DNA of 64,000 bases from Spodoptera frugiperda (taxonomy: Eukaryota > Arthropoda > Insecta > Lepidoptera > Noctuidae): assembly GCF_023101765.2 (NCBI RefSeq), contig NC_064226.1, forward strand, positions 1,480,001 to 1,544,000. Reading direction: 5' to 3'. Below, one piece after another: positions 9,031-19,600 of this stretch. The notes below the pieces were generated by a model, which saw nothing but the letters and a program-made list of their open reading frames with translations, did no database searches and was not told the DNA's origin. How positions within the stretch are numbered: position 1 is the first letter of the stretch; the number at the start of each line of letters is the position of its first letter. Position numbers and translations under genes: made by a program.

Positions 9031-10380
9031 TTAAATCTGCTCCTGAATAAGTATGTACATCCCTACAATACTGCAGTAAATGTCTTGTTTTTGGATATGG
9101 TTAAAACGTACACATCTCTTTTGGATATTTATAAATATCTAGAATCACATTAGCTTTTAAATGTAGGTAACACATAGAATGAAATACGAACATATTTCTC
9201 CTGAGATAATCTTAATCATATTCATTTTACACTTTAAGTCAAAGCTACATTACCAGTTTGAGCTATCTTATCTCATTTGCCTGCAGACCTTAATTCATAA
9301 TTACATTTATAATAAAGCCGAGAGTACAAGAGGCAGGTGAGCCGTCGTTCAGGGCGACAAGCTGACATACAGCTTAATTGCAATTTATGTGCATGAAGGA
9401 ACCGTGTGATACCTCCCAGGTAACCGGTACAACACTGCGAAACAAAATAAGACTATTATTATTAATAATTTCCATCGAAAACGTGACTTCACACCAAGTT
9501 ATTATAACAGTTATAGTAATTTCATATAAAACTGGACTTGCGATGTAAAAGATAGGTCAGTTAGTTAGCTATGTTGCTTTTTGTAGTACATATTAAACGT
9601 ATATAAGTAGGTGAATTACCTGTTAGATACCTATGTATTTTCATGTAACAATAGAATATAATAGCGCCTAAACATCTGCACAATACATCAAAAGCTAAAT
9701 GATAAAGCTAATTTGACATGGAATTCTTTGTATCCGTTCGATCACCCATTCTGTTCGGAATCGATTCTTTACAATATATTTATGTTATTATGAGGAGCCC
9801 TGACGTCTAATAACAATCGATTTTCTACCTGCACGACTTTGCCCTGTCAGTGGTCGCATCTTCTCACTCCGCGATCAGAAAAGATTTACTAAAATCTCAA
9901 TTTCCTTCATCACATTTTTAACCCAAATCCAATCTTCATAAAGTTCAAATTTGAACCGCCGAAAAATACTATTTGTACAAAAATAACCAGTCATTGAAAT
10001 CATCGAAGGGTCCGCTTTTAGACACAGGTGCTTGTCGGATAAAAAAAGGAAAAAATCCTTTTGAAAAAGAGGTCCCGATCCCGGCAATTAATGGATTACG
10101 TATAAAATAAGACGCGTAAATGGGACCGTAAAGATTGTAACGTCTTTCGCACCAGAGGTGTTCAACTTTGGTACATTTATTTATTCGAATATTTTTTTGT
10201 TTGGATGACAAAAAATACATTTTATAAGGGACCGAGGACCACGATGGCTTGTGTAATAATAAAATGTCACAGTACTATTCTCATTCGAAGAGTATAGTGA
10301 TGAGTAAAGTCCAGGAGAATCCATTCTCGATTAGGACTTAGAACTGAGGAAGGTTCTTTATGCTGTATATCTTTATCCTT
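9031..10380. other. Non-coding stretch
   Basis: No recognised gene, RNA or repeat. Overlapping open frames on the minus strand near 9875-10220 have no family likeness and mutually incompatible frames. Confidence 0.5.
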
Positions 10381-10381
10381 A

Positions 10382-10575
10382 ACTAGCGACCCGCCCCAGC
10401 TTCGCATGGGTGCAATGGTGATATATTATGCATGTATTATACATTAAAAACTTCCTTTTGAATCACTCTATCTATTAAAAAACCGCATTAAAATTCGTTG
10501 CGTAGTTTTATAGATTTAAGCATACAAAGGGACATAGGGACAGAGAAAGCGACTTTGTTTTATACTATGTAGTGA
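10382..10575 (-). mobile_element. Non-autonomous Helitron-like element
   Basis: Read on the minus strand it begins TCACTACATAGTATAAAACA and ends ...GGGGCGGGTCGCTAGT. The 5' TC, the 3' CTAGT, and insertion between A and T (host A just before TC, host T just after CTAGT) are the Helitron hallmarks. A small GC hairpin (CCCATGCGAAGCTGGG) lies shortly before the 3' end. The wording is one I recognise as abundant in Lepidoptera. No coding capacity. Confidence 0.75.
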
Positions 10576-12190
10576 TGATGTATGTAAACACTAGACATTT
10601 TATGTTTAAAGTACCTAATACCTAAATAGCAATAATAATGTATCTGGAATAAATTATGTTTTTGTTTTTAATGTAGCTTTGAGATGATACCTATTTCCTG
10701 TTGATAAAGTCATAAAATTTGCAATACTTATTGCATAATACATAGAAATAGAGAGGTGAACGAATTTTGACGATATTTTTTTAAGTCGACGATCCTAGAA
10801 CTAGCAATAAAAAGAAAAATAATGGTTATTCGATCCTTTTATTGCTTGACATACATTATAATATAATAATGTGCATATGTTTATCGGTTACTCTTGATTG
10901 TTAGATGTCCAATGAAGTAATGGATTTAAAAAATCGTCTCGAATTTTATACAGGATTAAATGTTGCCAAGCTATGTTTAATGTACCTATGTTATAAACAC
11001 GATGATTTTATTTCTGGTCACTTCGTTTTACATAAGAACATTGACCTGGTATTAACCAGAAAGCTTGAGATCCCGACATATTAATATTAAAAGGGGTGTA
11101 TTTTAAAGAAGAACTAAGGACTTCTTCAGGATTTCAGGCAGGCACTAAGTTATTATGCAAGATAAGTCCGGAGCACATCGTTCCCGTGGGTAGCCTTACA
11201 ATTTATACCGCGAGAGGTATGGACCGTCTCTATTCATTTATCAAATGATGCGCTTCTGTGCTAAGTATGCTGAGGGCATGCCCGTACTCTGGGTTTTACT
11301 ATTTTGTTCGAAGAGATTGATGAATTTTGATGAAATTAAAGAGGCATGCCAGAATCTACCTTTTTGGTGTCCCCTTTGTATTTATCTTTTGTACAAGTTA
11401 CAAGTTCGTTCTTTATACTAAACTTAAAACCATGATAAATAAAATGAAACAGCAACCTTAGATTACGCCTATTCTTCCACCCGACGAACTTTTGGTACCT
11501 ACATGGTACGCCATTGATATTTACAGAAATATTATGTTAAATAAATGTCAAAATTAATTAGGATTTAATAACAAGACCGATATTTCCGCACATAGTACGT
11601 GATAGGCCTTCAAGTTCTTATAAATTACATGCAGTACCGATAGCCTTTATCTTGAAGTGGCTAAGGATTTATTTCCCTTATCAAGAGCTCGCGCATCGCT
11701 TTAATTTGTTTCAACTAATTGATCCGCACTTTCGTTTATCTTACTGAGAAACTCACTGAGATATGAACAGTAATATTTAGAATGCTGTTGGAAGATTCCT
11801 GCAGTGGGATGTAGAACGAAATGCAGTTTGCATAGAATTTATAGGTAGATAGATAGAATCAAAGTAGTAAGTTTAATTTGGTTAGTAGGTATCTAGTGTT
11901 ATTTAAAGAATCACTATTACTCACGTACTGTTTTGCAATGTAACTTGAATAATTTATGAAAATAAAACATCTATGGTGGTTTTCATCGGTAGTTAGTCTA
12001 ATCTTCTATTGAACCCACAATTATCCACAATAGTGATATTTCAATGGTTTCTTACATAAAGGGATTATTATGTATAATGTTAGTCATACTTTGTTATAAA
12101 GGCTTTTAACTAAGGGATATTTTTTTTGTTTATTTGCTAATCTAATTGGAATCAATGCTTTAATTTTGACTTATACAGTATGTAAAAGAT
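10576..12190. other. Non-coding stretch
   Basis: No gene or firm repeat seen. A GATA-type run (TAGATAGATAGAATC) lies near 11845. Confidence 0.5.
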
Positions 12191-12400
12191 AGTCAGGTAC
12201 GAAGTGCCGTAACAGGCGTTGCATCATAGGGGCTCCGGAGCAGGTTTAATTAAAGAATCAGAGCCCCATCCTTATCAGCGCTGAAGATGGCCACCGGCGT
12301 GGTATTAGTGAAGTAAAAATCCCACACTCCCTAGTCCTTCTTCCCAAAAAGCTATCACCAATTTGAAGGTTTGTTTCCGTGGTAAAAAAAGTACGAAGTG
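12191..12400. other. Patch with small hairpin, possible old repeat
   Basis: GGGGCTC (12229-12235) pairs with GAGCCCC (12261-12267) across a loop of about 25 nt, and the surrounding text (GTACGAAGTGCCGTAACAGG; later GTACGAAGTGACGTCG) repeats a GTACGAAGTG phrase. It may be a decayed interspersed repeat. Confidence 0.3.
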
Positions 12401-13159
12401 ACGTCGTCTGCAAAACTTAGCAAAGAAGAGCGTCTTATAATGAAATGCAACGTAACCCTGGTCGTCTTAATTATGTGAACGCTTAATGTGCGGTTTGGTC
12501 CGCGATTAGCTTGCGGTCGTCGACTCACTGGGAAAATGTTCTAATGATACAACATTTATAAAAACAACTGCATTTGGGATCTACATTTTGTGGTTTTAGG
12601 TTCCAGAAAGTGGGTATCAAGTTCTTTACCTCAGACCTATCTCTGTCTATCATCTGATTGATGGCGTGGTTATGATTTTGAAGTATGCGCTCGTATCTAT
12701 CTTTATGTTAATCCGAAGATAGATTAACACCCACGTGAAATTAAATAAAGCAAGTTTTACGAACAAGGTTCATGAAAAAGAAGGGTTCCCTCTATCTGGC
12801 AGAATTTTAATGCTCCGAAATTTGTTTGGCATAACACACCCGGCAGAATCTTCTTTAAACGAATATACATATGGCATAAAAATTGTTTAATATAATTATT
12901 GTTTTGCCGAATATTTATATGTCCGAATTTACAAAGGCATACTTTTAAGATGGTAGAATTTTATTTGGCATAATTACGTTTGGCAAAGCTTAATTTTGCA
13001 TAATTTTGTTTCACATAACGTTTATTTAGAGCGACGATTGTTTGGCATAATTTCACTTGGCATATTAAGATGGTAGAATAAAAGTTAGTGAAGTGACAGA
13101 ACCGAATCGCTGCAAAACCGACTGCACGTAGTCTTGTCTGCCCTACCCCTAGAGTGCAA

Positions 13160-13350
13160 TTTAAAATCGCGTAGGCGCGGAGGGGCGAGGCGGCCCGCGG
13201 GCTGAGGAGCAGGCGGCTATGAGCGAGCTTCGGCTTGTTGGCCGGCTTCGCCGGCCAGCCTCAGCTGCGGCGGTGAGCGAAAGCCGTCTGCGACGATTAG
13301 CGCGCGTGGGGCCGCCGGAGCCCCGCAGCGCCGGAGCCGTGACGGAAACC
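13160..13350. other. GC-rich core with perfect hairpin
   Basis: A sharply GC- and CpG-rich block in an A+T-rich setting. It contains the perfect hairpin GGCCGGC-TTC-GCCGGCC at about 13240-13256. Open frames exist on both strands because of composition, and none resembles a protein family. Confidence 0.6.
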
Positions 13351-13625
13351 ATGCTTGCTTGCATGCTGTTTGCTTGCTGCCTGCATGCTTGCTTGCATGC
13401 TGCTTGCTTGCTTGCATGCTGCTTGCTTGCTTGCTTGCATGCTGCTTGCTTGCTTGCATGCTGCATGCTTGCTTGCATGCTGCTTGCTTGCTTGCATGCT
13501 GCATGCTTGCTTGCATGCTGCTTGCTTGCTTGCATGCTGCATGCTTGCTTGCATGCTGCTTGCTTGCTTGCATGCTGCATGCTTGCTTGCATGCTGCATG
13601 CTTGCTTGCATGCTGCATGCTTGCG
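13351..13625. repeat. 19-bp minisatellite (TTGCTTGCATGCTGC[A/T]TGC)
   Basis: About 14 units of TTGCTTGCATGCTGCATGC or TTGCTTGCATGCTGCTTGC. In the middle of the array the variable A and T alternate unit by unit, giving a 38-bp higher-order period, and the last three junctions are all A. The unit lacks stops in any frame, and 19 is not a multiple of 3, so it throws several overlapping artefactual ORFs on both strands (Cys/Leu/Ala-rich or Gln/Ala/Ser-rich translations). Confidence 0.9.
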
Positions 13626-13640
13626 TGATAGATGAGTCTT

Positions 13641-13850
13641 TCAATTATTATGGATATTAAAAGTATGCCAAAAGACAATTCTAACTGTGAACATTCTGAG
13701 ATATGATGGTTATACTTTTTAATTATTATGGTTATGAAATTTATGCCAAAAGACGATTCTGACAGTGAACATTCTGCAATATGATGGTTCTACCTTTCAA
13801 TTATTATGCGTATCAATTTATGCCTAAAGATGATTCTGACTTACAAAATT
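13641..13850. repeat. Three 78-bp tandem units
   Basis: The phrase AATTATTATG starts at 13643, 13721 and 13799, exactly 78 bp apart. Each unit carries ATGCCAAAAGACGATTCTGA and, in the first two units, GTGAACATTCTGxxATATGATGGTT. The third unit decays after about 45 bp. Confidence 0.8.
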
Positions 13851-13961
13851 ATGCGTTTTTAATGTATTGCAAATGATGGTATACCAAATGATTTTCTGCG
13901 AAATGAAGTTTCTGCCATGCGTTGTTATGCAAAATAAAATTATGACCAAAAAAATTCTACT

Positions 13962-15600
13962 AATAAAGGTAGACCCGAAAAAGAAAGAGAAATCAATTCC
14001 TTGCAAGTTACTCTATGGACGAACAACATTTTAAACTGGCAGATTAATGGTCACTCCTATCGCGGAAGGTATGCAAATTCGTAACCTCTGCCCTCGCACA
14101 TACCAACCCTGGATAGTTCAGCGCCACATCAAAAGTGTAAATAAACACAAAAAAGGTGTTTCTCTGATAATTATCTCGAGGAACATGTGACTATGTAATT
14201 ACACACTAACTGCGGATAAATCAGTGAAGCTTTAAGCAGATACAGCGATTATGCGCTGTAACAAGAAATCGCATGAATAATATGTATGGGGCTATGTGTC
14301 GGAGAGTTTTATGAACAACACAGTAAGTCTGCTTTGTTCTTTGAGAATTTTAATGTGTTTAACTTTCGCGGAATTCCTTTGAGTTTCGTCTTTTGCCGGC
14401 CGAACGTTTAAAGGCCTAAACGCTTTGTGGGGTTGCAAAGTTACTACTCGTTACATTCGGGCTTTCTACTTTCAAACTTCTTTTTAGCTACGTTTCTACA
14501 TATACTTATATCCTTACTGTAACATTGCTAGTCTAAAATAATTCTTATTTCTCTGAGAATAAGAGCAAGTATGGCTTCACACAAGCAAGGGGTTTGTTGA
14601 GTTTTATTTATTACATTTAACTTTATGTTTCTGTTAAAACTTTGTGCGTTCTCACGTATTTGGAGCTCGGGATGTTATTTGCAACATTGTTTTTTTATAG
14701 ATAACAATGAAACGATCCGATGAGCTCTGGATGAGGGGAATAAAAGAACATAAGGTATATAATATACACATCTTAACTACATTGTCATTGTATGGTTGAA
14801 ACTGTGTACAAAATATTGAATTCATTTTGATAATTACATAGGTACATAAAAAAAGTGGGTGCATCTAATAATATGACCAGGATTTGTAAGTCTGTCTGTC
14901 ATTCAAAATAGTCTACAACCTGTAATCTATGAAAGAATACTTTAATCCTAAATTTCGAATACACTTTATCACCCTTGTGGTCACACATCAATCACCGTCT
15001 TTAAAATAACGTCTACCAAAATATAATTAGTGATGTGCTCAACAAAGAGTCGTACTGTGTGTATAGCGCCTAATAGCGAAGGTATGCGCGACATCGAGTG
15101 ACCTGCAGTGTGCCTGCAGCTTAATCAAGTTTATTAATGAGTACTGCCTCTAATTACATTATTTACATTAAATATCTTGCTTTGTGCAGTTTGTATAGTC
15201 ATTACTGCTATTAATAGAACCATTTATGTGTCACATGTAAATTTATTTGTAGGTAAGTAAACTTCGTTTTTATTTAACTCTTGTATTGTCTAGTCTTGTT
15301 ACAATTGTTTTCTTTTTTCAGATTCCTGTGCTGGGATGCAAGGTTTGTGCTTGTAGTATGTCGATCTATAAAGGGTTTACGTTCTTTGAATTGTACACAT
15401 GTTATGTTTTTAATAAACGGTTATATCAGGATAATAAAAGTAGTATGTATTCTAGTGTAGTGTTTTGACGAACTATTGAATATCTTAGTTCCCAGTCTTA
15501 ATGCACAATTAAATTTAACATTTAATGATGTAGCACTCGCCAACAGCTAACTGTCGTAACAAAATCTATTTAGCGAACTTCAAACTTATGGTTGCAAACA
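13962..15600. other. Non-coding stretch
   Basis: No gene seen. A TAAT-rich phrase at 15121-15140 (TTAATCAAGTTTATTAATGA) recurs with one change at 32887; see findings. The open frames near 14652-14864 and 15286-15468 look like chance. Confidence 0.5.
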
Positions 15601-15760
15601 AAAAAATTGCCTCGTCTCTTCACTTATATATACGTAAGGTTATTGGTCTGTACGGGTGACGCGTACATTTCGGTGTGTTCTCAAGAGTACGACAGACAAA
15701 CAGACTAGAGTGCTGTACTAACATTAGTGAGTCAGTACTGCGGCCCTTCCGGACCTCAGT
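15600..15760 (+). promoter_or_regulatory. Possible TATA-type promoter patch
   Basis: CTTATATATACGTAAGG (about 15623) is a TATA-like string followed within 50-130 bp by CpG-containing DNA and initiator-like TCAGT (in GAGTCAGTACTGCG, about 15730). No transcript or coding exon downstream could be recognised, so this is only a candidate. Confidence 0.15.
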
Positions 15761-15839
15761 GTTTATATAAAACGACTCTCTAGAATTGTATTTGACGCCT
15801 TTTTCTTTAAAGAAACAAGGAAGTTATTTGTTATCTGTG

Positions 15840-15892
15840 ATGTTGGTTCAGAGACATGAAGTCTAGGGTTCGATTCCCGGGTTAGGAAAGGT
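15840..15892 (+). repeat. tRNA-derived SINE fragment (B box)
   Basis: GGGTTCGATTCCCGGGT (from 15867) is a canonical B box and T-arm as found in lepidopteran tRNA-derived SINEs; a weak TGGTTCAGAGA precedes it. No SINE body follows. Confidence 0.5.
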
Positions 15893-16821
15893 ATGAAATT
15901 CTTCGTTATTAAAATTAATGTAATAGAGTTTTTCCATTAAGTGTTATTATTAAGAAAATATCTTTAAAATTGACTTCTTTGTATTAAATAATAAGAGGTA
16001 TTTATTAGTTCCAAAGAAGAGAGAACTGTTAAAGAATGTTTTGCAAACTATTCGTATTTTTATACGATGTAGGTGTGTCGTTTATTACAATGTTCAGCAA
16101 AACATATTTTCTACTAATTTATTTTGCCTATAAAACGAAATGGCTGCGATTGTATGTTTTATTAACATCGGTATTAGAAGAATTAAAATAGAATGGATTA
16201 TTATTTTTCGATTTTAAATACTTTCTGCAAAAATATAGTTTCTCAAAACGTTTAGTGAAAAGTAACTAAATATAATAAAAGAAATCGAAAAAGTCAATGT
16301 ATTTTAGATAAATAGGTGTCAACAACGGACCATAAAGATATAATGAAAATATCTCAGTAAAAAGCGTGTTAAAAAGTGAATTCCAAACCAATATTTTGAT
16401 AACGTTAAGAAAAAACATAGTGCGCGCACGCAGCTAGCTCGTTGATGTCTTTTGTATGCAGTCACGCGTTCAGTAAAAATAACACTTTCATTCTATTTAT
16501 AGACTAATATAAAAAGTGATTTTAATTTAAAGTTTTATCGAACTCTTTAGTAAACTATGTTATGTGTTAAAACGACATCTACCGTACATAAGTTAACAAG
16601 CGTGTGCGCAGCTAAATCGTTGATGTCTTTTGTATGCAAACGTTCTACATTGATTGGCGTTGTTCTCAATGCATTTCCGCAGTTAGCGTACGTTGAATTT
16701 TCGCCGTATTTGTTTAAACCTCCATATATTTGAAGTTTTATATACAATATATACAATAGGTATATTATGTGTGTACCAAATAGAACCATCTCAATTTAAT
16801 ATGTCTTATTATTACCTAGCC

Positions 16822-16950
16822 TAGTGAGCCTATCGCCACATACTGGGGACAATTCCAGGCTCCGTGCCACAACTGAGAACTTTTTGAAAAAAAAACCAGC
16901 ACTATTTTGCCCGTTCTGGGTACCGAACCCTTTCCCGCCAGTTGGCAGAA
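16822..16950 (-). repeat. tRNA-derived SINE, body fragment
   Basis: GTGAGCCTATCGCCACATACTGGGGACAATTCCAGGCTCCGTGCC matches the body of the SINE also seen at 22718-22960 (minus). On the minus strand it runs from the B-box side (GGGTTCGGTACCC) through a T-rich stretch (polyA on plus) to GGAGCCTGGAATTGTCCCCA. Confidence 0.7.
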
Positions 16951-17059
16951 CATATAACAAATTAACAATAATTTATTAGCCCAGGAACCGTTCGCGTTCC
17001 ATTTTAATAACACTATGTATTACAGATGTCAGCTTTTCGTTAAAGTAATTATTTATTGC

Positions 17060-17140
17060 AGTAATGTTGCAAACGATGTTCACACGGTCGCCGGTCGCCG
17101 GGCGCTGTCAGCTCGTGTCTCGCGGAGTCCGCCATCATGA
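17060..17140. other. CpG-rich patch
   Basis: CACACGGTCGCCGGTCGCCGGGCGCTGTCAGCTCGTGTCTCGCGGAGTCCGCCATC is strikingly GC- and CpG-rich for this window and ends just before an ATG (17136). The frame from that ATG closes soon and has no family likeness. It may be a promoter or 5' exon remnant, and a second GC patch lies at 17455-17530. Confidence 0.25.
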
Positions 17141-17534
17141 TTGTAATATCTGTAATATATCACGCTAAGAGCATTGCGAAAGGAATCGATATATATGTAT
17201 GTTGATATTTAGTACCCACGAGTACTGTTTATTTATTTGTTTGTGGATTTATCTTTGATGCTGAAAATGTAAGTCGAGGTGAGATGTTTGTTAGTACGGT
17301 ACGTTTTCTACAGAATTTTACGCTTCGGTAACTATATACAAAGTACTAAATTAATCCTGACGTTTCAACGAAATTGTTACCGTATACGAACAATGTGAAC
17401 TTTGAAAAAGTGTCAAAAAGCGAGTTCAACTTGTTTTCAATTAGGAAAGTTTGCACATAAAGTTGACGCGAGGCGGAGCCGCGAGGGGAGCGTGTGTATC
17501 AAATCGGCGCGCCGGCTCGCGGGTCAATGACCAG

Positions 17535-18120
17535 ATAATCTAGACGTCTAGCTACCTACCAATAATAACTATTTTCCTTCCTACGTACAACCGCTCAACT
17601 AATGCTTTTGACCTTGAATTTTAGTTGTTTGCATAAAAACGTTGAGTCAATATCAATTAATTGTACAACTCTCAGATGAAGTAATATCAGTTATTTGGCA
17701 AAAAAATAAATATTTAAAATAAACGAAAATGTTAAATTGTATATTGGATGAATGAACACGTTTCTGGATTTGACGTCTAAATCTGTATAAATATGAATCA
17801 ATATTTTTTACGCTTTGATGCACAAATCGGTTATTTTATCATTCGGATGCTGTTTCTTGTATCAATCGGCGTTTTATTTCTGTTTTCTCAGTAATGTGAG
17901 GTCGGCACGTAGCCTCGACCAGATGTGGATGAAAATCAGTATTTTGGTACACGCAGCGTCCGCCATTTTTCTTCACAACCCATAAAGGATGTTGTATCGT
18001 TCATGGTTAGACCCTTGTCAGACTACAGGGTTACAGAATCTGCAATATTTTCTTATATATTTGTAGATGTGTAATTTACTCAATCGTTTATGATTTTTCT
18101 TAGAATTTAGCAATATTAGG
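17535..18120. other. Non-coding stretch
   Basis: Nothing recognised beyond A+T-rich DNA. Confidence 0.5.
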
Positions 18121-18129
18121 CTAGGTTTT

Positions 18130-18305
18130 TTTTTCTTCTAATATTATCTTCTCATTTATTACGCTGCGGGATCCACGACAGTAATTCATTTCTCTGCGAC
18201 GCGCCGAACTTCAGTGTGTTCATGGTTGTATCTACTGTAGATCCTGGCTTACAGGAGTTGCAGTGGTTTTGGAAGGCTGTGGCAGGCTTATCCCATAAAA
18301 AATAT
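18130..18305 (+). repeat. Interspersed repeat family A, copy 1
   Basis: Text such as TACGCTGCGGGATCC..GACGCGCCGAACTTCAGTG..GTAGATCCTGGCTTACAGG AGTTGCAG..CAGGCTTATCCCATAAAAAA recurs at 41315-41470 in the same orientation. The A-rich end suggests a retroposed element (LINE or SINE 3' part). Confidence 0.6.
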
Positions 18306-18825
18306 TAGGCTAGGTAATAAAAAAAATCTCAATACCATTGGTTATGATAAAGAAATACCCTTCTTATATTTCTTGTAGATACACAACTGCCTATAAAACA
18401 AACGAATCAATTTCTAAAGAACATTGCTCCTAATGGTGACTACGCTATAATCCCATATAACCATATCCGCGAACAACACTGAATAGGCGTCGAGACATTG
18501 AATGGGTACCATCAGGACCCCATACATGAAGCAGATCGTTTATATTGTTCCCAGATACGAGGAGGCTATCAGTCTCACAGTATGTGGCTCAAACTGGCTC
18601 GAAGCTAACGATCCTATTGCTCGAAGATATTGCTCGAGTATTGTCCTTATTACTGAGATGTGAAGATGTATACAATTTGAAAGACGTCATAGAAAATGTA
18701 CCAGGTACTATGATAGTAGATATTTAGTCATGAACTGCAGAACCATAGTATGCCAATTTGTAATAGCCACAAGAAACAAAAACACAACCAAACTAAATAA
18801 ACCTAAGTAAAACAACGCTTGCGTT

Positions 18826-19025
18826 GTATGAGTGAAGTTACCCGAAAGCTTTTTACCCCTCTTCCCAATCTTCACAATCCCCGGTTCCCCAACAACCCTT
18901 AAATTTCTAACCCCCAAAAGGCCGGCAATGCACTTGTAACGCCTTTGGTGTTTATCATGTACATGGGCGACGGCGATTGCTTACCATTAGGCAATACGTA
19001 TTTACCGGCTTATCCTATAAAAAAC
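18826..19025 (+). repeat. Lepidopteran LINE/SINE 3'-end repeat family B, copy 1
   Basis: The phrases TTGCGTTGTATGAGTGAAG, CCCCCAAAAGGCCGGCAATG, CACTTGTAACGCCTTTGGTG, ATGGGCGACGGCGATTGCTT and the A-rich end TATCCTATAAAAAAC form a block repeated at 37900-38105 and 48930-49080, with its tail again at 41528-41590. I recognise this wording as widespread in Lepidoptera. All copies are plus strand. Confidence 0.7.
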
Positions 19026-19529
19026 ATCTCGTCCCCAATCGAAAATCTGCCATACATTTATTCGTTACATACCCATTTACCCATCTATACATATATGTAA
19101 CCATTACCTCAACCATTCGAACAGAATCGCATTAGTTTGGTACTTAAAAGGCTTTGTCTTTACTCTGAATACCTATTCAGATCTCACTCCTATGCTATTT
19201 CCGTAGCTTAACTAAATACTGGACTTAGTTCGTTCCAAACTGGTTTCTCTTCGAACGACACTTACTTTACTTTATACATAATGTATCTGATGATGGAAAA
19301 TTTTGGCTAGCTATCTTTAAAACTATTTATTAGTAGGTATTAAATTCATTGGTGTCGGATAAAATATGTGTTAAGATGTTATTGAGTTTTTTAGATATTC
19401 TTCAGTTAATACACAGAACTCTTAAAATAACTGGCGAAATGTGCTTTTTTTGTTAGTTTTGTTACCTAATCTTACCTATAGCCGGGAAAAAAATGCATTA
19501 TTATATATTATGACATAAAGTAATATCAT

Positions 19530-19600
19530 CATCATATCAGCCATAAGACGTCCACTGCTGAACATAAGATTCCCCCAGATAGGCCGGTTGGAAGAGTAAA
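19530..19600 (+). repeat. LINE fragment (CATCATCATATCAGCC...)
   Basis: ATCATCATCATATCAGCCATAAGACGTCCACTGCTGAACA resembles a phrase very common in lepidopteran LINE 3' regions ('catcagcc..acgtcc.ctgctgg.ca.aggcc'). Short and isolated. Confidence 0.5.

Larger units (their letters stand above)
12785..13960. repeat. Composite 'phrase-array' repeat with GC-rich core and minisatellite
   Basis: From 12785 to 13085 variations of TTTGGCATAATT, GGCAGAATTT and GATGGTAGAAT recur every 15-40 bp. After 13640 similar phrases resume (TATGCCAAAAGACGATTCTG, GATGGTTCTACC, AAATTATGCG, TTCTGCGAAATGAAG), running to about 13960. Between these A+T-rich arrays lie a GC-rich core (13160-13350) and a 19-bp minisatellite (13351-13625). 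The similar phrase vocabulary on both sides makes it likely that the whole is one compound element. I do not know a formal family name. No protein is supported. Confidence 0.55.

Noticed and set aside
12229..12267. GGGGCTC...GAGCCCC as a transcription terminator
   Set aside because: Seven-base stem with a long loop in a eukaryotic context; no reason to call a terminator.
13161..13678. Six overlapping open frames of 89-153 codons on both strands
   Set aside because: They are produced by the stop-free 19-bp minisatellite and the GC-rich core; Cys/Leu/Ala or Gln/Ala/Ser-repeat translations in several frames at once are not evidence of a protein.
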